Positions 8,905 through 17,516 of a DNA stretch of 46,544 nucleotides are shown piece by piece. The stretch comes from Sediminimonas sp. (GTDB taxonomy: Bacteria; Pseudomonadota; Alphaproteobacteria; Rhodobacterales; Rhodobacteraceae): NCBI RefSeq assembly GCF_024637375.1, contig NZ_JAGXFK010000038.1, forward strand, positions 1 through 46,544, read 5' to 3'. The number at the start of each line of letters is the position of its first letter. Position 1 is the first letter of the stretch. Below the pieces are notes generated by a model that was not told where the DNA came from, made no database searches, and was given only the letters and a program-made list of their open reading frames with translations. The position numbers and the translations under genes were made by a program.

Positions 8905-11760
8905 ATGAGGCTGACCTGGAACGAAATTCGCGCCCGCGCCGCCCGCTTCGCGGATGACTGGAAAGACGCCCACTATGAAAAGGGCGAGACGCAGAGCTTT
9001 TACAACGCCTTCTTTCACATCTTCGGAGTCGAACGGCGGCGCGTGGCCCAGTACGAGCTTTCGGTGGAGCGCACCGGGCGGGCGCGGGGCTTTGTCGATC
9101 TGTTCTGGCCGCGCACCCTGATTGTCGAGCAGAAATCGAAAGGGCGTGATCTGTTCAAGGCCGAGCAGCAGGCGCTGGAATACCTGTCCGACATCGCCGA
9201 TCACGAACAGCCCCGTCACATTCTGGTCAGCGATTTCCAGACCTTCAAACTGACCGATCTCGATAGCGGCGAGGCCACCGCCTTTGCCCTGCAAGACCTG
9301 CCCAAGCATATTGAGCGCTTCGGTTTCATCCTTGGCATCCAGCGCCGCCAGTTCCGCGATCAGGATCCGGTCAACATCAAGGCGGCCGAGCTGGTGGGCC
9401 TTCTGCATGACGAGATCAAGGCATCGGGTTACACCGGCCACCGCCTCGAACAGTTCCTGGTGCGGATCGTGTTCTGCCTGTTTGCCGACGATACCGGCAT
9501 CTTTCAGCCCAAGGATATCCTGTGGGAATATTTGGAGAACCGCACCCAGCCCGACGGCTCCGACACCGGTCCGCTGCTGGCGCAGCTTTTCGATGTGCTC
9601 AACACGCCCGAGGACGCGCGCTCGCCCCATCTTGACGAGGATCTGGCGAAATTTCCTTATGTCAACGGCGCGCTGTTCGCCGAATACTTCCCGCCGCCGG
9701 TCTTCAACGCCGCGATGCGCGCAGCGCTCTTGAACGCTTGCCGGTTCGACTGGACGCCGATCAGTCCAGCAATTTTCGGCTCGCTCTTCCAGTCGGTGAT
9801 GGACCCGGCGGAGCGCCGCGCGAAAGGCGCCCATTACACCACCGAACAGAACATCCTCAAGGTGATCGAGCCGCTGTTCATGGACGATCTGCGCGCCGAG
9901 TTCGACCGGCTGCGCGTGCTCAAGCGTGACAAGCGGCGGCGGCTGACCGCGTTTCAGGAAAAACTGGCCGGTCTTACGTTTTTCGACCCGGCCTGCGGCT
10001 GCGGCAATTTCCTGATCATCGCCTACCGTGAACTCAGGCTGCTGGAGCTGGAGCTGCTGCGCGAGCTCAACCCCAGGGGCCAGCGCGAGCTGGACGCCAC
10101 CATCCTGTCGCTGATCGACGTCAACCAGTTCTACGGCATCGAGTACGAGGAATTCCCTGCCCGCATCGCTGAAACCGCGCTGTGGATGATGGACCACATC
10201 ATGAACAACCGCCTGTCGCTTGAGTTTGGCGAGGTGTTCACGCGCATCCCCCTGCGGCAAAGCCCCACCATCGTGCATGGCGACGCGCTGGAGACGGAGT
10301 GGCGAGCGGTGCTGCCGCCGGAGCGGTGTTCCTACCTGCTGGGTAATCCGCCGTTTGTAGGCGCCAAATACCAAAGCCCCCAGCAGCGCGAACAGGTGCG
10401 CCGCATCGCCGATCTGGGCAAATCGGGCGGCACGCTCGATTATGTCTGCGCGTGGTTCATCAAGGCGGGCGAATACGCAGGGCGCGCGGCTGCGGGCGAT
10501 GGGGCGCGCCCGACCGGGGCGGCGCGGAACGCGCCCGCCTTGGGGGCGGGCGGGCGCGTCCCATCGCTGCGCGATGGGGGGAAGGAATGCCCACGCATCG
10601 GCTTCGTCTCGACCAATTCGATCACGCAGGGCGAACAGGTGGCACAGCTTTGGCCGGTGCTGTTCGACCAATGCGGGCTGGAGATTGCCTTTGCGCATCG
10701 CACATTCCCCTGGGGTTCCGAGGCGCGCGGCAAAGCCAATGTGCATGTAGTCATCATCGGGCTGGACCGGCGCGAAAACGCGCAGGCCGAGCGGCGGCTG
10801 TTTTCCTACCCCGATCCCAAGGGCGCACCCGAGGAAACATGCCACAGGGCGATTTCGCCCTATCTGTTCGATGCCGGGGGGCTGTCTGATCCGCATCTGG
10901 TGGTGCGCGAGCAAAGCCGACCGATCAATGGGTTGCAGCGTGTTTTCAGCGGGTCGCAACCTATCGACGATGGCAACTATGTCTTGGATGAAGAGTCGCG
11001 CAATCAGCTTCTGGGTGCAGAGCCGAAGGCCAGTGCATATTTGAAGCCATACTTGGCGGCACGCGATTTTCTTCAAGGTGGCTCGCGGTGGGTTCTTTAT
11101 CTTTCCAACGCCAGCCCTGCAGATTTGCGGCATATGCCAGAAATTCGACGCCGAATTGCAGCCGTTCGGGAGTATAGGCAGAGGAGCAAGAGAAAATCGA
11201 CAAAGTCAGCCGCTGATTACCCGGCGCAATTTTCTTTCGAGTTGGTTCCAGACAAAGACTTTCTGGTGCTTCCAAAGGTAAGCTCTGAACGAAGGCATTA
11301 CATGCCCATAGGGTTTTATTCGCCACCCGTGATCCCGAGCGATCTTGTTTTTGTTCGCCCCGAAGCCACACTCTCCGACTTCGCCCTCCTCACCTCCGCC
11401 ATGCACATGGCGTGGCTGCGCCAGATCGGCGGGCGGCTGAAATCCGATTTCCGCTATTCCATCGGCCTCGTCTACAACACCTTCCCCCTGCCCAAGGGCG
11501 ACCTGAGCAAACTCGAACCCCACGCCAAGGCCGTGCTCGACGCCCGCGCCCAGCATCCGGGCGCAACGCTGGCCGATCTTTATGACCCCGATCTGATGCC
11601 CGCCGACCTGCGCCGCGCGCATGGCGCGCTCGACAAGGCGGTCGATCGGCTTTATCGCCGCTCGGGCTTTGCCTCCGACCGCGAGCGCGTCGAGCACCTC
11701 TTTCAACTCTACGAGCGAATGGTCAAACCGCTGCTGGCCAGACCCAAACGCCGCCGCTAG
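8905..11760 (+). CDS. Type IIL (MmeI-like) restriction-modification enzyme
   Basis: A 951-residue single polypeptide that should both cut and methylate DNA. In order: an N-terminal PD-(D/E)XK nuclease with Asp65, Glu75 and Lys77 (VDLFWPRTLIVEQKSKG), the same spacing as in MmeI; a helical connector; a gamma-class N6-adenine methyltransferase with AHYTTEQNI (motif X), FFDPACGCGNFL (motif I, about residue 360) and LLGNPPFVG (motif IV, about 480); a target-recognition domain (about 670-810); and a C-terminal helical region. MmeI is 919 residues, so this is full length. It has no partner genes, as expected for Type IIL. Two oddities are a GC-rich palindromic in-frame insert at about residues 528-560 and an AT-richer recognition domain. 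All catalytic motifs look intact. It is the one clearly accessory gene here. Confidence 0.88.
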   Translation: MRLTWNEIRARAARFADDWKDAHYEKGETQSFYNAFFHIFGVERRRVAQYELSVERTGRARGFVDLFWPRTLIVEQKSKGRDLFKAEQQALEYLSDIADHEQPRHILVSDFQTFKLTDLDSGEATAFALQDLPKHIERFGFILGIQRRQFRDQDPVNIKAAELVGLLHDEIKASGYTGHRLEQFLVRIVFCLFADDTGIFQPKDILWEYLENRTQPDGSDTGPLLAQLFDVLNTPEDARSPHLDEDLAKFPYVNGALFAEYFPPPVFNAAMRAALLNACRFDWTPISPAIFGSLFQSVMDPAERRAKGAHYTTEQNILKVIEPLFMDDLRAEFDRLRVLKRDKRRRLTAFQEKLAGLTFFDPACGCGNFLIIAYRELRLLELELLRELNPRGQRELDATILSLIDVNQFYGIEYEEFPARIAETALWMMDHIMNNRLSLEFGEVFTRIPLRQSPTIVHGDALETEWRAVLPPERCSYLLGNPPFVGAKYQSPQQREQVRRIADLGKSGGTLDYVCAWFIKAGEYAGRAAAGDGARPTGAARNAPALGAGGRVPSLRDGGKECPRIGFVSTNSITQGEQVAQLWPVLFDQCGLEIAFAHRTFPWGSEARGKANVHVVIIGLDRRENAQAERRLFSYPDPKGAPEETCHRAISPYLFDAGGLSDPHLVVREQSRPINGLQRVFSGSQPIDDGNYVLDEESRNQLLGAEPKASAYLKPYLAARDFLQGGSRWVLYLSNASPADLRHMPEIRRRIAAVREYRQRSKRKSTKSAADYPAQFSFELVPDKDFLVLPKVSSERRHYMPIGFYSPPVIPSDLVFVRPEATLSDFALLTSAMHMAWLRQIGGRLKSDFRYSIGLVYNTFPLPKGDLSKLEPHAKAVLDARAQHPGATLADLYDPDLMPADLRRAHGALDKAVDRLYRRSGFASDRERVEHLFQLYERMVKPLLARPKRRR
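10492..10580. repeat. GC-rich palindromic element inserted in the Type IIL gene
   Basis: About 90 bases built from nested inverted repeats: 17-base arms at 10496-10512 and 10551-10567 (one mismatch); a perfect 8-bp stem CGCCCGCC / GGCGGGCG at 10532-10539 and 10545-10552; and a second perfect 8-bp stem CCCATCGC-tgc-GCGATGGG at 10560-10578. The reading frame stays open through it and yields a Gly/Ala/Arg-rich linker just before the conserved RIGFVSTNSITQGEQV motif. Confidence 0.6.
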
Positions 11761-11807
11761 ACGCGGCCGCGGCGCGCGAAAACGCACCATCGGCGCGGCA
11801 TGGGCTG

Positions 11808-11836
11808 TTGACGGGATCGTGGTGCTGGCGTAATCA
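11808..11836 (+). promoter_or_regulatory. sigma-70 promoter of tRNA-Gly
   Basis: TTGACG and TAATCA separated by 17 bases; the minus-10 ends ten bases before the first base of the mature tRNA. Confidence 0.6.
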
Positions 11837-11846
11837 GCAGCCTGTC

Positions 11847-11920
11847 GCGGGTGTAGCTCAATGGTAGAGCAGCAGCTTCCCAAGCTGACGACGAGGGTTC
11901 GATTCCCTTCACCCGCTCCA
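11847..11920 (+). tRNA. tRNA-Gly (anticodon CCC)
   Basis: A 74-base cloverleaf. The acceptor stem GCGGGTG pairs with CACCCGC, the D-arm is GCTCAATGGTAGAGC, the anticodon loop TTCCCAA gives anticodon CCC (reads GGG codons), the T-arm contains GGTTCGATTCC, and CCA is encoded after the discriminator T. It has its own promoter just upstream and stands between the Type IIL gene and the AbrB-type gene. Confidence 0.95.
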
Positions 11921-11998
11921 ATCCCGAACAGGCATCCCCCGACACTGGTATCGCTGCTGCGCTTGCGCTAGGCACTGTGCAACGCGAACGAGGGCGGC

Positions 11999-13072
11999 AT
12001 GCCGACGATCACCACCGTCATCACCACCGTGGCGCTGTTGGCGCTGGGGCTTTGCGGGGGGCTGCTGGCATTGCTGGCCGGCCTGCCCCTGCCCTACATG
12101 CTGGGCAGTCTCGTGGCCACGGCGGCCCTGGCGCTGGGGTTCGGGAGGCTGCTGCCCGACGGGTACCTGTTTCCGCAGCGGCTGCGGCTGGTGTTCATCG
12201 CCCTGATCGGGGTGATGATCGGGGCGCAGGTGACGCCCGAACTGGTGGCGATTCTGCCGGCGATGGCGGTCAGCTTCGCCGCGCTGGCCGTTTTCGTCGG
12301 GGTGGCCCATGCCGGCAATTTCGCCATATTCCACCACCTTGGCGGCTATGACCGCGCCACGGCGTTCTACAGCGCAACGCCCGGCGGGCTGATGGAATCG
12401 ATCGCCATGGGCGAAGAGGCCGGCGCCAACACCGCGGTGCTGAGCATGCAGCATTTCCTGCGCATCATCCTGGTCATAACGCTGGTGCCGGTGGGCCTGT
12501 CGCTATGGTACGGGGCGCCGGTGGGCAGCGCCGGCGGCGCCAGCTTCTCGACCGCGCGGGCGGGGCTGTCCGATCTGGCGCTTGTCGCCGTGGTCGGCGC
12601 GGCCGGGCTGTGGCTGGGGCTGCGGTTGCGCTTTCCCGCCGGGCAGTTGACGGGGCCGATGCTGGCGGCGGCGGTGCTGGGGCTTGCGGGCGTCGGCGCG
12701 CCCGCCCTGCCCGACTGGCTGATCCATGCGGCGCAGGTGGTGATCGGAACCTCGCTGGGGTTGCGCTTTGCCGGGCTGGGCCGGTCCGACCTGCTGCGGG
12801 CGCTGTGGCTAGGGCTGATATCGGTGGCGGCGATGCTGTCGCTGGGCACGGTGATGGCGCTCGGCGTTCACCACGTTTCCGGCACCGCCTTCGACGTGGC
12901 GCTGATCAGCTTTGCCCCCGGTGGCGTGACCGAGATGGCGCTTGTCGCACTCAGCCTCGATGCCAACCCGGCGCTGGTCAGCGCTCACCACATCTGGCGC
13001 ATCGTCCTGACCGTCGTCGAAATTGCCGTTCTGTCGCGGTTGCGGCGCTTTCGCGGGCGCGACGCGCTTTGA
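11999..13072 (+). CDS. AbrB-family membrane protein (PF05145 type)
   Basis: A 357-residue, very hydrophobic protein with roughly ten membrane segments arranged as two similar halves, as in the membrane family named AbrB (unrelated to the Bacillus DNA-binding AbrB). The family signature ATPGGLMESIAMGEEAGAN lies in the first half, with a related FAPGGVTEMALVALSLDANP in the second. E. coli AbrB was tied to regulation of aidB, but a molecular function is not established; some databases call it ammonia monooxygenase, which nothing here supports. Its stop codon overlaps the minus-35 box of the next gene's promoter. Confidence 0.82.
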   Translation: MPTITTVITTVALLALGLCGGLLALLAGLPLPYMLGSLVATAALALGFGRLLPDGYLFPQRLRLVFIALIGVMIGAQVTPELVAILPAMAVSFAALAVFVGVAHAGNFAIFHHLGGYDRATAFYSATPGGLMESIAMGEEAGANTAVLSMQHFLRIILVITLVPVGLSLWYGAPVGSAGGASFSTARAGLSDLALVAVVGAAGLWLGLRLRFPAGQLTGPMLAAAVLGLAGVGAPALPDWLIHAAQVVIGTSLGLRFAGLGRSDLLRALWLGLISVAAMLSLGTVMALGVHHVSGTAFDVALISFAPGGVTEMALVALSLDANPALVSAHHIWRIVLTVVEIAVLSRLRRFRGRDAL

Positions 13073-13098
13073 CAGCCGCCGCCCGGTCACGCTATCTG
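13069..13098 (+). promoter_or_regulatory. promoter of the short-chain dehydrogenase gene
   Basis: A perfect minus-35 TTGACA (overlapping the stop codon of the gene upstream) and TATCTG as minus-10, 18 bases apart. The palindrome at 13097 overlaps its downstream edge. Confidence 0.6.
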
Positions 13099-13110
13099 AA
13101 CATATGTTCA
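13097..13110. promoter_or_regulatory. operator palindrome TGAACATATGTTCA
   Basis: A perfect 14-bp palindrome lying on the minus-10 and transcription start region, 21 bases before the start codon, so bound protein would block the promoter. A related site (30385-30398) sits in the same position before the isobutyryl-CoA dehydrogenase gene, and both are followed by TTTT. Confidence 0.55.
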
Positions 13111-13131
13111 TTTTGAAAGGACGACCCAAAC

Positions 13132-13887
13132 ATGCGTATCGAAGACACAGCCGCCATCGTCACCGGGGGCGCCTCGGGGCTGGGCGAGGCAACGGCGCGG
13201 GCGCTGGTCGCCGCGGGCGCCAAGGTGACGATTCTCGACCGTGACGCGACGCGCGGCGCGGCGGTCGCCGAGGAGATCGGCGCCACCTTCCATAGCTGCG
13301 ACGTCACCGACGAGGCCTCGGTGCAGGCAGCCATCGACGCCGCGGTAAGCGCCATGGGCCACCTCAACGCGGCGATCAATTGCGCCGGCATCGCCATCGC
13401 GGAAAAGACGCTGGGGCGCGAGGGGCCGCATCGGCTGGAAAGCTTCCGCCGTACTGTCGATGTCAACCTGGTGGGCACCTTCAACGTCGCCCGCCTCGCC
13501 GCCAGCGCCATGGCCGAGAACACCGCCTCGCCCGACGGGCTGCGCGGGGTGATCGTCAACACCGCCTCGGTCGCCGCCTTCGACGGGCAGAAGGGCCAGG
13601 CCGCCTATGCCGCCTCCAAGGCCGGGATCGCGGGGCTGTCGCTGCCGATGGCGCGTGATCTGGCGCGCGACGGCATCCGCGTCATGGCCATCGCGCCGGG
13701 CATCTTCCGCACCCCGATGCTGATGGGGCTGGGCGAGGAGGTGATGAAGGGCCTGGCCGCCGATGTCACCTGCCCCAGGCGGTTGGGCGATCCGGCGGAA
13801 TATGCCGCCCTGGCGCGGTTCATCATCGAATCCGACTACCTCAACGGCGAAAGCATCCGCCTCGACGGCGCGCTGCGCATGCGCTGA
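13132..13887 (+). CDS. short-chain dehydrogenase, 3-hydroxyacyl-CoA dehydrogenase type 2-like
   Basis: A 251-residue SDR with the NAD-binding TGGASGLG at residues 11-18, DRD after beta-2 (NAD preference), NCAG, and the catalytic Ser and Tyr-Lys pair in [18 protein letters not shown] and YAASK. The sequence resembles HSD17B10-type 3-hydroxyacyl-CoA / 2-methyl-3-hydroxybutyryl-CoA dehydrogenases, which act in fatty-acid and isoleucine breakdown. Substrate is inferred from similarity only. AAAGGA lies just before the start. The promoter and the overlapping operator suggest control by a ligand-responsive repressor. Confidence 0.85.
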   Translation: MRIEDTAAIVTGGASGLGEATARALVAAGAKVTILDRDATRGAAVAEEIGATFHSCDVTDEASVQAAIDAAVSAMGHLNAAINCAGIAIAEKTLGREGPHRLESFRRTVDVNLVGTFNVARLAASAMAENTASPDGLRGVIVNTASVAAFDGQKGQAAYAASKAGIAGLSLPMARDLARDGIRVMAIAPGIFRTPMLMGLGEEVMKGLAADVTCPRRLGDPAEYAALARFIIESDYLNGESIRLDGALRMR

Positions 13888-13894
13888 GCCCCCG

Positions 13895-13934
13895 GCGCCC
13901 GCCCGCCCGCGACACCCGGGCACGCGGCGGGCGC
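13895..13934. terminator. possible two-way terminator hairpin
   Basis: GCGCCCGCC (13895-13903) and GGCGGGCGC (13926-13934) form a 9-bp GC stem with a 22-base loop between two convergent stop codons. There is no U-tract, so it may only pause polymerase or stabilise 3' ends. Confidence 0.35.
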
Positions 13935-13935
13935 T

Positions 13936-14724
13936 TCATGCGCCAGCGCCCTCGGTCTCGATCTTCAGTTCGTGACCGCAATGCTTGCAATGGATGGCGT
14001 CGGGGTCGTGGCGCGACAGCCCGCATTCGGGGCACTTGTACTTGATCTTGGCAGGCACGAAAATCGCCCGCGCCAGCCGCATGAACAGCGCCACACCGAA
14101 AACCATGATTACCACCGACAGAACCTTGCCGGTCGTCGAACTCAGGACGATGTCACCAAACCCGGTCGTGGTCAGCGCCGCGACGGTGAAATACAGCGCA
14201 TCGACATAGCTGGTCAAACCCGGCTCTTCGCCGCCGCGCAGGAAAAACACCACCGCCGTCATCATGAACACGAAAACGAACAGGTTGACCGCCGCGACGA
14301 TAGCGTCCTCGTGCAGCCGGAAAAAGCGGTTGTCGCGACGCAAATCGCGCAGCACATGGTAGGAATGGATCAGGCGCAATGCCCGCAGCACGCGGAGTAC
14401 GCCCAATGTCTGCCCCATCAGCGGCGCCAGAACCAGGGAGGCGAGAACCGCGATGTCGGCAATCACGTAAACCTGCCGCAGAAAGCGCAGCCTGTCGGTC
14501 GCGATCCACATGCGCGCGCTCAGGTCTGCAAGGATCAGGATGCCCAGGACCACATCGACCAGCATGAGCTGCACCGACATCGGCAATGGCGCGGTCCCGA
14601 TGAAAAACATGATGGTCACCGCGTCGAAGGCCAGCAACCCATAGCGGAACCGCGTCGCCCGCTTCGACTGGCCGTTGTACAGCAGCCGGATACGATCCTT
14701 CACCGTTCTGTCCTTTTTCACCAT
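13936..14724 (-). CDS. potassium-channel protein with C-terminal zinc ribbon
   Basis: A 262-residue inner-membrane protein of the voltage-gated ion channel superfamily. It has about six membrane segments, an S4-like segment with regularly spaced arginines (GVLRVLRALRLIHSYHVLR), a pore helix and the K+ selectivity motif TTTGFGD (TGFGD at residues 187-191). After the last membrane helix is a zinc ribbon, CX2C-X11-CX2C (Cys231, 234, 246, 249), in the cytoplasmic tail. Its start is 13 bases after the stop of the ABC-F gene, so the two are probably co-transcribed. The zinc ribbon may act in gating or assembly; this is inference. Confidence 0.85.
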   Translation of the reverse strand: MVKKDRTVKDRIRLLYNGQSKRATRFRYGLLAFDAVTIMFFIGTAPLPMSVQLMLVDVVLGILILADLSARMWIATDRLRFLRQVYVIADIAVLASLVLAPLMGQTLGVLRVLRALRLIHSYHVLRDLRRDNRFFRLHEDAIVAAVNLFVFVFMMTAVVFFLRGGEEPGLTSYVDALYFTVAALTTTGFGDIVLSSTTGKVLSVVIMVFGVALFMRLARAIFVPAKIKYKCPECGLSRHDPDAIHCKHCGHELKIETEGAGA

Positions 14725-14737
14725 CGCGACCGGACCC

Positions 14738-16600
14738 TCATGTCGCCGCCTCGGCCTTTTCTTCCAGCGCCAGCCATTCCTCCTCGGCCGCCGCCAGCGC
14801 CTTCTGCCGCGCCGACAGCGCCTGCGTGGCCTTGTTGAACTTGGCCGGTTCGCGCGTATAGAGATCGGGGGCCGACAGGAATTCCTCCAGTTTCGCGATC
14901 TCGGCTTCCAGCCGCTCGATCTCGGCTGGCAGCGCACGCCGCCGGTGCTCTTCGGTGAAGGTCAGCGCCGAAGCCGATGCGCCGCCGCTTTCCTGCGTGG
15001 CCGGCTTGCCCTGGGCCGGCTTCGGCGCGGGTCTTGCATTGTCCTGCCCGGGTTTGCGCTGCCCGTCCCGGCCCGCGCCATCCCCGGCTGCCTGCGCCCG
15101 CTGCGCGCGGTAGTCGCTCCAGCCGCCGGCATAGACGGTGGCGCGCCCGTCGCCCTCCATCGCCACGGTGGCGGTCGCCACGCGGTCGAGGAAGTCGCGG
15201 TCGTGGCTGACCAGCAGCACGGTGCCGTCGTAATCGTCCAGCAACTCCTGCAACAAATCCAGCGTCTCGACATCCAGGTCGTTGGTCGGCTCGTCAAGCA
15301 CCAGCAGGTTGCTTTCGCGCGCCATCAGCCGCGCCAGAAGCAGCCGCGCCTTTTCGCCGCCCGACAGCGCGCGCACCGGCGCGCGGGCCTGGCGCTCGTC
15401 GAACAGGAAATCCTTGAGATAGCCGATCACGTGGCGCGGCTGGCCGCGCACCATGATCTGGTCGGCCTTGCCAGAAACGCGCATGTCCTTGTCGCCGGTC
15501 AGGCTGTCCCATAGCGTCATGTCGGGATCGAGCTGCGCGCGCGCCTGGTCGAGTACCGCCGGCACCAGGTTGGTGCCGTGGGTGACGTGCCCGCTATCCG
15601 GCGCCATCTCGCCCATCAGCATCTTCAGCAGCGTGGTCTTGCCCACGCCGTTGGGCCCGACAAAGGCAATGCGGTCGCCGCGCAGGATGCGGATGGAAAA
15701 GTCGCGCAGGATGACGTCGTCGCCGAAGGTTTTCGAGATATTCTCGGCCTCGATCACCTTGCGCCCGGATTTCGGCCCCGATTCGAGCGCCATTTCCGCC
15801 GTGCCCTGCCGCCGCGTCTGCCCGGCGCGCTGCGCGCGCATGTCGCGCAGCGCCCGCACCCGGCCCTGGTTGCGCTTGCGGCGTGCGCTGATGCCTTCGA
15901 CGGCCCAGCGGGCCTCGGCCTTGATCCTGCGATCGAGCTTGTGGCGCTGCTGGTCCTCTTCTTCCCAGACCTTGTCGCGCCAGGCTTCGAACCCTTCGAA
16001 GCCGATTTCCTGGCGCCGCACCGCGCCGCGGTCGATCCACAGCGTCGCGCGGGTCAGCGCGCGCAGGAAGGCGCGGTCGTGGCTGATGACAACAAAACCC
16101 GCGCGGGTGGATTTCAGCTCCTGCTCCAGCCAGGCGATCGCCTCGATATCGAGATGGTTGGTGGGCTCGTCGAGCAGCATCAACTCGGGCGCCTCGGCCA
16201 GCAGGCGCGCCAGCGCCGCGCGGCGCCGTTCGCCGCCCGATGCGGTGGCCACGGGCGTGTCGGGATCGAACTTCAAGCCCTCGGCGGCCATCGAGACGCG
16301 GTAGAACTCGGCCTCCGGCAGCGTCGCCGCGGCGAAGGCGCCCAGAGTTTCGAAGCCCTCCATCCGCGGCTCTTGTTCCATGTAGCCCACAATGACGCCG
16401 GGGGCGCGGGTGACGGCGCCGGAATCGGCTTCGACCAGCCCCGCCATCACCTTCATCAGCGTCGATTTGCCCGACCCGTTGCGCCCCACCAGCGCCACGC
16501 GGTCACCCGGATGAATCACCAGCGAAAGGCCGGAAAACAACGGTGCCCCGCCGAACCCAAGCGAGATGTCGGAAAGTTGTAAAAGCGGTGCGCGTGCCAT
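14738..16600 (-). CDS. uup: ABC-F ATPase, Uup-like
   Basis: A 620-residue cytosolic protein with two ATP-binding cassettes and no membrane domain. Cassette 1 has Walker A GRNGSGKST (residues 39-47) and signature SGGERRRAALA; cassette 2 has GPNGVGKTT and LSGGEKARLLLA. A charged inter-cassette linker and a C-terminal coiled coil (about the last 70 residues) match Uup, which has been linked to translation on stalled ribosomes and to DNA transposon stability. It lies between olsB upstream and the K+ channel downstream on the same strand. The choice of Uup over other ABC-F types rests on the C-terminal coiled coil. Confidence 0.88.
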   Translation of the reverse strand: MARAPLLQLSDISLGFGGAPLFSGLSLVIHPGDRVALVGRNGSGKSTLMKVMAGLVEADSGAVTRAPGVIVGYMEQEPRMEGFETLGAFAAATLPEAEFYRVSMAAEGLKFDPDTPVATASGGERRRAALARLLAEAPELMLLDEPTNHLDIEAIAWLEQELKSTRAGFVVISHDRAFLRALTRATLWIDRGAVRRQEIGFEGFEAWRDKVWEEEDQQRHKLDRRIKAEARWAVEGISARRKRNQGRVRALRDMRAQRAGQTRRQGTAEMALESGPKSGRKVIEAENISKTFGDDVILRDFSIRILRGDRIAFVGPNGVGKTTLLKMLMGEMAPDSGHVTHGTNLVPAVLDQARAQLDPDMTLWDSLTGDKDMRVSGKADQIMVRGQPRHVIGYLKDFLFDERQARAPVRALSGGEKARLLLARLMARESNLLVLDEPTNDLDVETLDLLQELLDDYDGTVLLVSHDRDFLDRVATATVAMEGDGRATVYAGGWSDYRAQRAQAAGDGAGRDGQRKPGQDNARPAPKPAQGKPATQESGGASASALTFTEEHRRRALPAEIERLEAEIAKLEEFLSAPDLYTREPAKFNKATQALSARQKALAAAEEEWLALEEKAEAAT

Positions 16601-16657
16601 GGCGTGCAGCTATCCCGCCGCGCGCCCCGGCGTCAAGCGCCGTGCGCGGCCGCTGCG

Positions 16658-17392
16658 TCACGACGCGACGGCCCGTAACAGCCGTTGGCGCGCCGGCGGG
16701 ATCGCGGCGATTTCGAGCCCGGTGAAAACGTGCAGCGTGCCGAGCGCGTCGTCGATCACCGCATGGTCGCTGACCCAACCGCCCATCAACAGATAGGTGC
16801 GCAGCAGCGGCGGCATGCAGCGCATGGCCCGCGCCGGATCGGCGCTGCACAGACCGTCGATGCCGAACTGCACCACGCGTGGCGCCTTGATCCGCGGCCG
16901 CCAGCGACGCGGCGCCTGATGCCGCGCGCCCAACAGGGCGAAGGCATCCGCGTGAACGCGCGCATCGGTGCCGCGAAACGACGAGCAGCCGATCAGCATC
17001 TCGGCCTGCCGCGCATCGATGTATTGCGTGAGGGCACCCCAGGCGATGCGCAGGATGTCGGGGTCGCGCCGGTCGGGATCGACGCAGAATCGCCCCATCT
17101 CGACCAGCGGTGCCCTGAGCCCGGCCAGCGCCGACAAATCGTAGAACTGGGCCGAATAGCTCTGCCCCGCGGCCCGCCCGTCGCGTAGCGGCAGGATTCG
17201 GAAGCAACACACCAGTTGCCCGCCGCCCGTTTCCTCGACCAGGAAATGCCGGCAGCGGGCGTCGAACGCGTCGGCGTCATGTCCCGGCGCCCCGGGCCGG
17301 AAACACCGCTGCCTGAGTCGCTGCGCGCGGCGCAGCTCCTCGGGCGTCTCCGCAATCCGGCACCTGTAGCGCCCTTTTTCCAGCTCTGGCAT
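16658..17392 (-). CDS. olsB: L-ornithine N-alpha-acyltransferase (ornithine lipid synthesis)
   Basis: OlsB moves a 3-hydroxyacyl group from acyl-ACP to ornithine, giving lyso-ornithine lipid, a phosphorus-free membrane lipid often made under phosphate limitation. The 244-residue GNAT-fold protein shows typical OlsB segments: RQRCFRPG, LVCCFRILPL, YSAQFYDLSAL, VEMGRFCVDPDRRDPDILRI and LIGCSSFRGTD. I chose ATG 17392; an in-frame ATG at 17470 would add 26 residues of low similarity. The partner acyltransferase OlsA is not in the window. bamE is 124 bases upstream on the same strand. Confidence 0.87.
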   Translation of the reverse strand: MPELEKGRYRCRIAETPEELRRAQRLRQRCFRPGAPGHDADAFDARCRHFLVEETGGGQLVCCFRILPLRDGRAAGQSYSAQFYDLSALAGLRAPLVEMGRFCVDPDRRDPDILRIAWGALTQYIDARQAEMLIGCSSFRGTDARVHADAFALLGARHQAPRRWRPRIKAPRVVQFGIDGLCSADPARAMRCMPPLLRTYLLMGGWVSDHAVIDDALGTLHVFTGLEIAAIPPARQRLLRAVAS

Positions 17393-17516
17393 CCGTTCCA
17401 CTCTGCCCGGTCCGCACCCGCCTGGCCGTTCGCGGGTTCGTGTTGCGCACCGACCTTGCACAGCCTTCATGTCGGGACTGTTACAGCCCGTGCCATCGGC
17501 GCGGCCCCGTGCGGGC

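Noticed and set aside
8905..11920. Type IIL gene plus tRNA-Gly as an integrated island
   Set aside because: The gene lies on the 5' side of the tRNA, there is no integrase, and I found no copy of the tRNA 3' end flanking it.
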